Below are positions 9,701-14,858 of a stretch of DNA of 53,332 bases, piece by piece. The notes beneath the pieces are model-generated. The model searched no databases and was not told the DNA's origin. It saw only the letters and a list, made by a program, of their open reading frames with translations. Each line of letters starts with the position of its first letter. The stretch's first letter is position 1. Origin of the DNA: Bacteroidales bacterium (GTDB lineage Bacteria; Bacteroidota; Bacteroidia; Bacteroidales; UBA4181); assembly GCA_031265445.1 (NCBI GenBank), contig JAISCQ010000303.1, forward strand, positions 1 to 53,332. The letters are read 5' to 3'. Both the position numbers and the translations under genes were made by a program.

Positions 9701-11470
9701 GACATTATTCATGTTTGCAGTTCGCCCGGGGTAAAAATCGTGACGGATCCCAAAAACGGCAAGGCTTCGGTTAACGGCAATAACGAAATCGAATATACCG
9801 GGGACCAGTCCGGTCGCGACAGCCTTCAATACGTCATCACATGCAACGGTAACCCCACTAGCGCGCCGGCATGGGTTTACATCACGCTTCACAGTCGAAG
9901 CGACGCCTTTGCGGACGACATCTGGTATTTCGGAGAGAAGAACAGCGACGGCAAGTCTGCGGGCATACGCTTTGTGAAGAACAGTTCGGGCAAATATGAG
10001 CCGCAGGACGCTTCCGGCGAATCAATGGTAAGTTCAAATGAAAATTCCCTGGTCGTTTCTTCCTCCTATTGCGAGGGACAGAATATTTTCTATTCAAGCC
10101 ACAATAAATTGTACAACAGCCAGCATGAACTCCTGAAAAACGGCGATTTTGCCGGAGACAATTCCGTTGCCGACGGTCTGGCTGCATGTTATATGGGCGA
10201 GAATAAATATCTCTTCTTTTCGGTAACGAACGCTTACAGCACTACTGCGACTCTTACTCCCAGAGGATTGAACGCTTATGTGGTGGACATGAACAAAGAT
10301 AACGGCAGGGGCGAGCTTGTACCTTTTCCCGGTAATGGAATAATAGAACCGCCGGCCATCGGTATGTCCGAATCGGTCGGACTGATAGCCGAAGCAAATA
10401 CTTCCGACAGATACTGGCTGATTTATGCCCATTGCAGTACCTTGCCCGGTGATCAATGTTTTTTCAGTAATGAATTGCGTGTGCGTTCGGTGAACGTAAG
10501 CAATCCTGATCATCCTGTGATCGGAGCGACATATTCAAGCTTTCCCAGAACCGCAGCAGGCAGGAGCTATACCCTTGCCGTTTCTCCGCAGTCCAATCGT
10601 TTTGCGATCGTAAATAATACTATTCCCCGCAATATAGAGGTATTTAATTTTAATAATTCCAGCGGTACTCTATCCCAGAGATGCATCATTCCTGTTGACG
10701 ATGCCATTTCGAGTATATATGCCGCAGAATTTTCACCGGATGGAAATCAAATATATTTTAGTGCATACAGTGATAACGGTTCAGCAAGCATTGCCCGCCT
10801 GTATCAGTACAACATATCCGGAACGCTTTTCCAAGTTGAAGGAAGTCCCCGTCAGTACTGGTCGCAAACAGCTGAGGATACCAAAGGCGGCGGCTTAAAG
10901 CTGGGACCCGACGGTAAAATATATGTAGTACTGTACAATTCCAATAAAGTGGGAGCGATAGAAAATCCCAATGATGCAATCAGCTCGCTGGCTGGTCGCT
11001 ATAAACCGGAAGCCTTAACGCTGTCAAGCCTTACCTATTACAAGGGAATGCAGTTCTCTACCGGACTGACAAAGTCCGCCGTAATACCCTGCAACACGAA
11101 CATCCCGCCGAAAACAGAGCCTGACAGGGCGGACGCCTGCATATCGGAAGACTTGCGGACGGCAGAGGTAAACGTTCTGAAAAACGACAGCGACATCGAC
11201 AACAATGATATTTACCTTACAAAAGCGCAGTTTGACAACGCCTTCGACGAGACTCTTGCCACGCTGTCGGTCAATCCCGCCGATTCGACCGTAATTCTGA
11301 CCGTCAATCCCGGCGTCATGATCGATGCGGAAGGTCATGTCTTCAAGATAACCTACCATGTGAAGGATAACGGACTTCCCGCATCGCAGTGTGCCACGGG
11401 AACCCTGGAGCTGACAGTCCTGCCGCAACCTGTAACCGGCCCTGCTTACAGAGTTCCGAACAGGGATTGA
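782..11470 (+). CDS. Giant secreted multi-domain surface protein with tandem LamG-like modules
   Basis: A 3562-residue protein with a Sec signal ending at about residue 46 (hydrophobic NYLISLLIALCFAGIAEA, then Q). Four LamG-like modules start near residues 60, 498, 927 and 1356. Each begins with L-x-LWLKAD or a variant, and carries SYLAIKYG and FGIARDD motifs. Modules 1-3 are so alike in DNA that they must be recent duplications. Further on are a Cys-containing segment (about 1823), a DUF11-like domain (about 2048), Ig-like domains (about 2470 and 2866), a jelly-roll-like domain (about 2630), a WYFGE-type and propeller-like region (about 3045-3420) and a cadherin-like domain (about 3465). Such architecture is typical of adhesin-like proteins secreted by the type IX system, but no C-terminal sorting domain is visible: the protein stops right after the last domain. 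The only ATG is at 782, giving an unusually long n-region; TTG at 812 or 827 are alternatives. Confidence 0.85.
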   Translation: MDKFIIKELLLNTFALLRAIQNSKFKIRNYLISLLIALCFAGIAEAQTKPGGITTTDVNTELWLKADALPDLLTTDHGTQISTWNDVSGNNRHHTRIAEANEYKKPYLNKTGWVENFMEKNYMMNYHPSLYFVGPSQLTAPMFYDASKAYYVFYVAEQIGAKSTYFNTVYSFEDNHTYGENVSGWHDDKLAFRMGGYGSADTYEYDATTTKKNGVIAVIRPNSSTAAQYIYYNGSSKSFNGKAFSTPNGNSEIGNYKASTNYTLNGDIQELIVLSGTQGTAMNATDIAKVNSYLAIKYGQTLIAGDYVNSAGTSVWTRANNAGYTATVFGIARDDDMSLHQKQSISYPDPAFTAFVGDAAYPLNLQNPGTLNNGFYLMFGSNGMENYAEYKPGGTFENFGLQNESFFKRLNRAYKVQLTGASSFTVKLSLSGFAGLGITPDYTMVTASGNTDFSPATTRLYPVDNNGIVTIEVHSGEIIGFGYTLTKNLGDALTGSNLELWLKADEVYRHKVITHGTDAVRWVNHSGALADFTRDGTSAVPVFTTNNGMNYHPALTFESSAKKLVSTGATSAAKMYMTFYVSTANTAALDQKYGTLFSYKTAGYYDEGWYGSSVSSKADYLYARGSTSASYTKTNPGLNKRSGIVSFYRREQYIQPYHNTHASPSYVTGTALSETSETQTIGASSNGTNPFYGTIQEVIMLSADKDPNGFNPFDRQKIYSYLAIKYGISLESDQPNLYNSADKSVWTGSANAGYTSTVFGIARDDKTSLYQKQSISVDDPAFTAFVGDEVYPLNQQNPAVLDNGFYLMFGSNGATDMTAYQPAGTQFANTALQNEYFFKRLNRAYRVQLTGPSSFTVKLSLSGFAGFTPDYAMVTSDADFNNPANIRLYPVDNNGIVTIEVKSGDMIGFGYTLTKNLGGALTGGSALELWLKADEVYRHKVITHGTDAVRWENHSGALTDFTRDGTSAVPVFTTNNGMNYHPALTFESSVKKLVSTGATLSSKKYMTFYVSTANTTALAQKYGTLFSHKASNYYDEGWYGNSNGDYLYMRGSAAAYTMLSPGLNSRSGIVAFQRGNLNSANQYIMTYHNARPSSTSTYPLITALPANSQTQTIGANGTDNPFSGTIQEVIMLSADISGSFGADAMKIYSYLAIKYGISLESTAQPDLYNSQGNKVWNALSDGYNSNIFGIARDDGTSLYQKQSTSVEDQIMTVFLGNTLRNLNSDNPATIAGDHTYLLFGSGAKAYTLYAQSAGTGYHNGTATEAVTHILRKFKTQMTTATSMTVNIASHAVAPYAAKYVLVSASDAFTPGSTRIYPVSSSNNIASDVLINAGDYVALAGGPFPAPEAPGGVTANLKMWLNAENTSTLTVNSNTGEVTSWRDQLNGAPGTNNVVFTNTYAQTNKLFAQPPLYRKFEPRTNYHPAVFFENDAKDIGMSSATYKRFLTATKGPMTVDSPAVYHLFFVMYNKFGSINRTYFLSYGSSAFDGGWDQTARPAFGLENISKGVTARYREDGGAGEFNGTKELYKLDATAIGYYGIRKGAGARFEFDAYGETRSNTSIGNPTGSPKRVDLSDAPGILGGGSYVNRDVRGVISEIIAYEGELSDDDKDRIYSYLGLKYGVTLDKDKNSATVNFDYKLSDGTVVWAGNTTRQAYHHNVAAIVRDDVAGLNNMQSHSTDDGSVVTMGIGTRLGTNPALTGLKNDKEAIIWGNNGATGEAGGDKLCGLEAKRTNRIWMVDNITQQDYEVRIGAGNAQSDVFPYGGPNRKVYLLISKSTGFAEGDAISIPGVYNTETGLHEFSYTFEHGKTYYFCFAGQNTDGVGCPGCEFAGQKSLRFTSSVWQNGAKSGTYPMGDDFSVSIDVSSELGNSGFAAGYPRASSGSTLRLRRKNSSSDVDKAMTAHMTFTSASLPSFMVYSIGRTSSVNDEISVYGMCNGAVVIPELSYVAGEAGSSYKINNYENVIAYRSSTYTSNRGSMQVRFHIPVTEVFVVYGRGATSGETGIGPLSFHCPPPAPTINTDGLGFSKDAPSEVELCQNVPYVFHLVNTNCDPVKVKFTDILPAGMKWIAGSLILDGSNIDGQTVINSYGGTDALAIDAMPVPPGNHTFTASAKFDDNAAAGTYSNRAKIEYVGTVNGTETTVSGYSCDAYRGCGYSTDILATGSNSNYKSIEITEYKPSKDYYIEKDTITIDLKFNNPNSVSFSGSYILNFIYSKEFRYIRNSVGTEGINAGEPQFEVEDNDTVQGHLYFNITDIPAGASSVSLRFRAPGKTELAQDGNGATESFVAGFDMETESEDVCENVVFDEFYGETEVPYLECPDIPEHSITWDAPAYDLCEGGHLAATVSAGVECVFGNHISYRLEFKQKESDPSWTKILEKDTIIDCSEETMLSKTFEFNGITAKDTGMYRVLISAKGRMDMEDCRAVSDTAHVTVAENLSGGTIAASQTILSGQTPAGLTSTEDASGGLGMIACQWEQSTDGTEWNEIAEETLTTYQPVALTAPVQYRRKATNTCGYAYSNTVAVTIAPVSPLSLKYVACPGASVTMGFDNPTASGVTFFWYTLQTDETPISDGSSVDQITVTKNSDPVQTWWVEPRYGGVSLPRYKVELELGDCGVTDPENCALTGTLLFKEDFGGNSESDPPYKPDGIPQMDPSYTYDIDQSSSNQNAPYLDEKQYMIAKIGEPHSGGSPVWDSVYDHTHPSTGSRGYFLEANADWYKGQFYEHTIGGLCEGIELYFSAWINNVLVYSSYPDHVNQVFVLEDEDGNVIAEYYTGNIPNGNVGWKQYGFRFTVPANITSLKLRIINNGTGSSGNDFALDDIEVRFCAPPVTLTQPEKTDTALCLGSSLIINGEYTDSDGTFGNHLVYQWEKNTGDINDPSKWSKIDGTVGNSNNGTVSSVYTINPVAAADEGYYRLVVANATHIGNYSCRAMSDMIHVTLSPACAVDDQVEGISCNTAITKDVLADVLADVLANDIIHVCSSPGVKIVTDPKNGKASVNGNNEIEYTGDQSGRDSLQYVITCNGNPTSAPAWVYITLHSRSDAFADDIWYFGEKNSDGKSAGIRFVKNSSGKYEPQDASGESMVSSNENSLVVSSSYCEGQNIFYSSHNKLYNSQHELLKNGDFAGDNSVADGLAACYMGENKYLFFSVTNAYSTTATLTPRGLNAYVVDMNKDNGRGELVPFPGNGIIEPPAIGMSESVGLIAEANTSDRYWLIYAHCSTLPGDQCFFSNELRVRSVNVSNPDHPVIGATYSSFPRTAAGRSYTLAVSPQSNRFAIVNNTIPRNIEVFNFNNSSGTLSQRCIIPVDDAISSIYAAEFSPDGNQIYFSAYSDNGSASIARLYQYNISGTLFQVEGSPRQYWSQTAEDTKGGGLKLGPDGKIYVVLYNSNKVGAIENPNDAISSLAGRYKPEALTLSSLTYYKGMQFSTGLTKSAVIPCNTNIPPKTEPDRADACISEDLRTAEVNVLKNDSDIDNNDIYLTKAQFDNAFDETLATLSVNPADSTVILTVNPGVMIDAEGHVFKITYHVKDNGLPASQCATGTLELTVLPQPVTGPAYRVPNRD
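980..4800 (+). repeat. Three tandem intragenic repeats of about 1.28 kb
   Basis: Units start near 980, 2257 and 3541. Units 2 and 3 share long near-identical DNA at their 5' halves, for example the stretch encoding LELWLKADEVYRHKVITHG at about 2273 and 3560. Units 1 and 2 share it in their 3' halves, around 1725-1931 and 3013-3220. The mosaic identity suggests repeated duplication or gene conversion inside the surface-protein gene. Confidence 0.8.
9662..9697 (+). repeat. 12-bp in-frame triplication inside the giant gene
   Basis: The 12-mer GACGTTCTGGCA is present three times head to tail. It encodes DVLADVLADVLA, followed by NDI. Homologous cadherin-like domains usually have a single DVLANDI, so the extra copies look like slippage products that keep the frame. 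Confidence 0.85.
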
Positions 11471-11493
11471 TAACGACCGCTGTGACGGAGGTA

Positions 11494-11608
11494 GTAACTT
11501 GCGAGTGTCGCAAGCAGTAACTTGCGAGTGACGGAGGTACTAACTTGCGAGTGTCACAAGCAGTAACTTGCGAGTGTCGCAAGCAGTAACTTGCGGGTGT
11601 CGCAAGCA
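11494..11608. repeat. Tandem array of five 23-bp hairpin-forming units
   Basis: Five contiguous 23-bp units begin GTAACTTGCGAG (one starts with C). Most contain CTTGCGA-GTG-TCGCAAG, a 7-bp stem with a 3-nt loop. The second unit is a GACGGAGG variant. The array starts about 20 bp after the stop of the giant gene and opens the gene-free region 11471-12515. Confidence 0.85.
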
Positions 11609-11644
11609 GTAACCTCCCTTACGGTTTTGACCCTGACGAGCATT

Positions 11645-11715
11645 TTGACCCTGACAGGTCTAACGACCCTGTCAGGTCGGGCGCTGCTCCCACCATCGGT
11701 GCGACACGCCGTTGA
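11645..11715. repeat. GACCCTGACAGG-type element, partial copy
   Basis: Starts TTGACCCTGACAGGTCT and continues through CGACCCTGTCAGGTCGGGCGCTG to a GCGACACGCC segment, as in the full copy at 12226. The right arm is missing and hairpin elements follow immediately. Confidence 0.6.
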
Positions 11716-11736
11716 GCCGAATTTGCAATTCGGCTC
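11714..11736. repeat. Perfect hairpin with TTGCA loop
   Basis: 9-bp arms GAGCCGAAT and ATTCGGCTC flank the loop TTGCA. It is one of four hairpins of the same design in this spacer. Confidence 0.7.
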
Positions 11737-11741
11737 GGAAC

Positions 11742-11766
11742 ATATCCGGATTTGCAATCCGGATAT
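11742..11766. repeat. Perfect hairpin with TTGCA loop
   Basis: 10-bp arms ATATCCGGAT and ATCCGGATAT flank the same TTGCA loop as the neighbouring hairpin, while the arm sequence is entirely different. Confidence 0.7.
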
Positions 11767-11838
11767 CGATTCCCGAATCGAAATATGATTCTCCTGATAA
11801 CCTCAACGGGGACAACTTGGCGAAGCGATCCCGCCGCA

Positions 11839-11887
11839 GGCAATTACAAATTGCCCCGTGTTCCGAGCGGCATTACAAATGCCGCTC
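11839..11887. repeat. Two hairpins with TACAA loop
   Basis: GGCAAT-TACAA-ATTGCC lies at 11839-11855 and GAGCGGCAT-TACAA-ATGCCGCTC at 11865-11887. The loops are constant and the arms vary, as in the TTGCA pair just upstream. Confidence 0.65.
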
Positions 11888-12012
11888 AACGGGCGTAACG
11901 CACCCTGTCAGCGGTCTTGACCCTGACAGCGGTGGCAGGCGTATTTGCGGGTTTGACCCTGTCAGGTCTGGCGACCCTGACCGTTCCGTAACGGATGGCG
12001 CCGCGCCTTGAT

Positions 12013-12118
12013 ACAGCGTTGTACAGCATCTATGTACAGCGTTGTACAGCATCTATGCACAGCGTTATGCGACATCTATGCACAACGTTATGCGACATCT
12101 ATGTACAACGTTGTACGG
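12013..12118. repeat. Tandem array of 23-bp units (4.6 copies)
   Basis: The unit is ACAGCGTTGTACAGCATCTATG plus one variable base, starting at 12013, 12036, 12059, 12082 and 12105 (partial). Units alternate TTGTACAGC with TTATGCGAC. The sequence is unrelated to the 11494 array but has the same period. Confidence 0.85.
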
Positions 12119-12225
12119 TACCACCGCTGACAGGGTCTGTCGACCACTGTCAGGGTAGCGTGCGGCACACCCTGTCAGCGGTCTTGACCCTGACAACGGT
12201 GGCAGGCGTGTTTGCGGTTTCGGTT

Positions 12226-12326
12226 TTGACCCTGACAGGTCTGGCGACCCTGTCAGGTCTGGCGCTACTCCCGGTATCGGTGCGATACGCCGACCTGTCA
12301 GGCTGCGTAGCTGCTGACAGGGTCAA
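12226..12326. repeat. GACCCTGACAGG-type inverted-repeat element, full copy 2
   Basis: About 100 bp bounded by TTGACCCTGACAG and CTGACAGGGTCAA, which are inverted repeats with one mismatch. The inner part GGTGCGATACGCCGACCTGTCAGGCTGCG matches the copy at 325-406. Confidence 0.75.
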
Positions 12327-12396
12327 GAAGACTCTACCACCGCTGTCAGGTCGGGCGCCGCTCTCACGCCGGTGCATCGCGCCGACCTGTCAGGCT

Positions 12397-12434
12397 GCGT
12401 TGTAGAGACGCGATGCATCGCGTCTCTACAACGC
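12397..12434. repeat. 38-bp perfect palindrome (GTAGAGACG family)
   Basis: Arms GCGTTGTAGAGACGCGATG and its exact reverse complement meet at the centre. The palindrome interrupts a partial CTGACAGG element: the left flank GACCTGTCAGGCTGCG and right flank CAGGGTCAA adjoin in the intact copy at 12226-12326 with only AGCTGCTGA-type sequence between. Related 28-bp palindromes are at 50079 and 52779. Confidence 0.85.
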
Positions 12435-12454
12435 AGGGTCAAAAGGTAAAAAGG

Positions 12455-12500
12455 TTCAAATGAAATTCGGTTGATGCAATAAATAATCGTTATTTTTGCA
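12455..12500 (+). repeat. Promoter-bearing repeat, copy B
   Basis: Reads TTCAAATGAAATTCGG, TTGATGCAATAAATAATCG, then TTATTTTTGCA. This is the short form of the repeat found at 461-604. Confidence 0.8.
12471..12498 (+). promoter_or_regulatory. Predicted promoter of the PqqD-like gene
   Basis: TTG at 12471-12473, a 17-nt spacer, and TATTTTTG at 12491-12498 fit the Bacteroidota -33/-7 pattern. The start codon is at 12516. Confidence 0.65.
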
Positions 12501-12515
12501 GAAAATAACCCGATC

Positions 12516-12824
12516 ATGAAAAACAGTTCCCTCATAGCCGATAGCCGGTTGCTGCAACGTCAGCCCGACATGGTATTCACTCATATCGACGACGAAGTAG
12601 TGATGATGAGCATTGAAACAGGCGAATATTACGGCTTAAACCCCATAGCAAGCAGAATATGGGAGCTGCTCGAAAAGCCTCAGACGTTTGATCAATTGAT
12701 CGATCGGTTAACACAGGAATTTAACATCGATAAGGTTACCTGCCAAAAAGACGTCATGAAGTTTTTAGGCCAATTGATGGAAAAAAAGCTTTTGGTTTCG
12801 GACTTCAAGTTTCGGACTGGCTAA
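12516..12824 (+). CDS. PqqD-like peptide-chaperone (RRE) protein
   Basis: A 102-residue protein with the PqqD fold pattern: VFTHIDDEVVMMSIETGEYYGLNP forms the beta strands with the typical G-x-Y-x-x-L-N core, then SRIWELL, and helical regions covering TFDQLIDRLTQEFNI and DVMKFLGQLMEKKLL. PqqD proteins bind leader peptides and deliver them to radical SAM or other RiPP-modifying enzymes. No precursor peptide or modifying enzyme adjoins this gene; the only radical SAM gene in the window is about 34 kb away. It is transcribed alone from promoter copy B and ends about 40 bp before the next promoter. Many Bacteroidota carry stand-alone members next to lasso-like or unknown loci, so the partner may lie elsewhere or the protein may have another role. 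Confidence 0.8.
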   Translation: MKNSSLIADSRLLQRQPDMVFTHIDDEVVMMSIETGEYYGLNPIASRIWELLEKPQTFDQLIDRLTQEFNIDKVTCQKDVMKFLGQLMEKKLLVSDFKFRTG

Positions 12825-12865
12825 GCCACATAAATTCGAGTCCCTGTGTTTTCAATTTATTTGAT

Positions 12866-12873
12866 TAACTTTG
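12866..12873 (+). promoter_or_regulatory. Possible -7 box for the DUF1573-yajC-ybbR genes
   Basis: TAACTTTG matches TAnnTTTG and lies 27 nt upstream of the DUF1573 start. A clear upstream TTG at the usual distance is not seen. Confidence 0.45.
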
Positions 12874-12899
12874 CCCCTTATTTTTAGTTTTCAAGTAAG

Positions 12900-13355
12900 A
12901 TGAGTAAGATGATTAAGATGAAAGATTTATCCTGTTTCCTGTTGGCCGTACTCCTGGTAAGCGCTTCGGCATGCGGACATAAAGGCAAATCAAAAGAAAA
13001 TGTCGTCGCTTCCGAAATCGACACCACACTCCAAAAAACCACCATCAGGTTTGTTGCCCTGGAACACGATTTCGGACAAGTCAAAGAAGGCGAAAAAGTA
13101 GCGCACACATACGAAGTGATCAATACGGGCGATGCCGACTTGCTGCTCCAGAGCGTCAAGCCAACCTGCGGCTGCACCGTGCCCAAATATGACCGGAAAC
13201 CGATTCGGCCCGGCAAAAAAGGCGCCATCGAAATCGTATTCAACACCAGGGGTCGGCCGGGAAGACAGCATAAATCGGTTATTGTAGTCACCAACACCGA
13301 GCCGTCCAACACCGCGCTGTCATTCACCTGCGAAGTGATGCCAACTGAAAAGTAA
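12900..13355 (+). CDS. DUF1573 lipoprotein
   Basis: A 151-residue lipoprotein. The N-terminus has a hydrophobic stretch ending in a lipobox-like SASAC at about residues 20-24, predicting envelope attachment. The rest is a single Ig-like DUF1573 domain: FVALEHDFGQVKEGEKVAHTYEV, then NTGDADLLL and the hallmark TCGCTVP, and a GRPGRQHKSVIV strand. In Bacteroidales this gene is usually linked to nusB, yajC, ybbR and coaE; here yajC and a YbbR-like gene follow, while nusB and coaE are not in the window. The molecular function of the domain is unknown. The MSK start was chosen because it lies close to the -7 box; an internal Met at codon 4 is possible. Confidence 0.85.
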   Translation: MSKMIKMKDLSCFLLAVLLVSASACGHKGKSKENVVASEIDTTLQKTTIRFVALEHDFGQVKEGEKVAHTYEVINTGDADLLLQSVKPTCGCTVPKYDRKPIRPGKKGAIEIVFNTRGRPGRQHKSVIVVTNTEPSNTALSFTCEVMPTEK

Positions 13356-13385
13356 ACCAATTAACCAATCAACAAGTATATTTTT

Positions 13386-13715
13386 ATGACAATTTCATAC
13401 ATTTTATTGCAGAACGCCGCACCGAACGGCGAAGGAGCGATGGGCGGACTGGGAACTTTCCTCCCGCTGTTATTGATCATCGTCGTTTTCTACTTTTTCA
13501 TGATCAGGCCGCAAATGAAAAAACAGAAAGACTTGAAAAACTATCGCGCGGCGCTCCAAAAAGGCGATAAAGTAATCACCACCGGCGGCATATACGGAAA
13601 AATAACCGGGATCAGCGAAAATACGGTAGAAGTGGAAATAGCCAACGGCATCACCATCAAAGTCGACAAGTACGCCATACTGAAAGACGCTACCGACCTG
13701 GCCGGCCAGAAATAG
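13386..13715 (+). CDS. yajC: Preprotein translocase subunit YajC
   Basis: A 109-residue protein with one N-terminal membrane segment (FLPLLLIIVVFYFFMI at about residues 22-38), the conserved RPQMKKQK cytoplasmic junction, and the basic domain GDKVITTGGIYGKITGI...NTVEVEI. YajC is an accessory subunit of the SecDF-YajC complex at the Sec translocon and helps protein export. Length and motifs are normal. It follows the DUF1573 gene after 30 nt and precedes the YbbR-like gene, the usual Bacteroidales order. Confidence 0.95.
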   Translation: MTISYILLQNAAPNGEGAMGGLGTFLPLLLIIVVFYFFMIRPQMKKQKDLKNYRAALQKGDKVITTGGIYGKITGISENTVEVEIANGITIKVDKYAILKDATDLAGQK

Positions 13716-13844
13716 GGAGCCTCCGGAAGGCAGCGCAAAGGATTGCATGACGATTACGACCTGTCAGGTTTTCAAACCGGGCATAAGCGGAGGTAAATCA
13801 GACAGGTCTTCATGTTCAAATCAATACAGAAATAGTTGATTACC

Positions 13845-14858
13845 ATGTTGAAAAAAGTCCGGATCATCAACACATTCAAACAACTGGATCAAAGTATCAA
13901 AAACAATATGAGTCATGAGTTTTTGACCTACCTGGTTTTTTTGTTGATTGCGATCGCTATCTGGTATCTCAATGCCTTGAATAAGGATTACACTGCCGAT
14001 CTGAAATTCACGGTAAAATACACCGACCTGCCCGAAGGCAAGGTATTGGTGAATACTCCGTCCGAATACCTGACATTAACCATCAATGCACAGGGATTTA
14101 CGCTATTGAAATACCGGTTCGGACTGATCTTTCACCCGGTAACGCTGGAAGCAAGCTATCAGACCTTACGGAGAAACAGCAACGTCCCGCAAGGCGAATA
14201 TTTCCTCACGGCGCAATCCGTGTTCGACAGAATTGCGGCACAGTTAAGTTCCGACGTCAAATTGCGGCTCGTTGCTCCCGATACGTTGAAATTTCTATTT
14301 AGCGAAACCATCCGGAAAGACATACCTGTAAAATCGACGCTGCAACTTCAATTTGAAAAGGGTTTCCTGCCAAGAGGCAACATGCGGATCGAACCCGGGA
14401 CAATAACCGTAACAGGCCCTCAGGCGCTCATCGACACCATGCATTATGTATACACCCAGGCCAAGGTTTTCAAAAAGCTGAAGGACTCCCTTCGTACTTC
14501 CGTCGATTTGCAACCCGTCCACCAGTTGCGGTATTCGGTCGGCGAAGTACGCATTGTGCAAGCCATCGAACGTCACACGGAGGCAACCATCGCCGTACCT
14601 GTCGAACCGGTGAACCTGCCCGAAGGTTTGACCATGAAATTCTTCCCGGCCTCGGTAACGGTCAGCTGCATGGTACCCATTGTCGATTACGAAAAATTAC
14701 AGCCCTACATGTTCCGGGCCGTAGCGGATTACGCTTCCGTTATGAAGGATGCGAAGGACAACCAGACCAAAGTAAAAGTGTCCCTGTTACGGACGCCCGA
14801 TTACATAACCGACGTAAAATTCCATCCCAAAAATGTGGATTTTATCATCGAAAAATAA
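13845..14858 (+). CDS. YbbR-like domain protein (CdaR-like)
   Basis: A 337-residue protein with one membrane segment near residues 26-44 (FLTYLVFLLIAIAIWYLNAL) and a periplasmic part of repeated beta-rich YbbR-like domains (for example IPVKSTLQLQFEKGFLP and TITVTGPQALIDTM). In Firmicutes, YbbR/CdaR modulates the diadenylate cyclase CdaA. In Bacteroidota the gene sits by yajC and its role is less clear. I chose the ATG at 13845; a TTG at 13836 is in frame three codons earlier. The gene overlaps the possible start of the following outer-membrane gene. The usual next gene, coaE, is absent. Confidence 0.85.
   Translation: MLKKVRIINTFKQLDQSIKNNMSHEFLTYLVFLLIAIAIWYLNALNKDYTADLKFTVKYTDLPEGKVLVNTPSEYLTLTINAQGFTLLKYRFGLIFHPVTLEASYQTLRRNSNVPQGEYFLTAQSVFDRIAAQLSSDVKLRLVAPDTLKFLFSETIRKDIPVKSTLQLQFEKGFLPRGNMRIEPGTITVTGPQALIDTMHYVYTQAKVFKKLKDSLRTSVDLQPVHQLRYSVGEVRIVQAIERHTEATIAVPVEPVNLPEGLTMKFFPASVTVSCMVPIVDYEKLQPYMFRAVADYASVMKDAKDNQTKVKVSLLRTPDYITDVKFHPKNVDFIIEK

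Noticed and set aside
11494-12118. CRISPR array
   Set aside because: Units are directly adjacent with no unique spacers, and no cas genes are present.
11591-12405. Several open frames of 65-136 codons in the repeat-rich spacer
   Set aside because: They follow repeated DNA with high GC, overlap each other on both strands and show no known domain.
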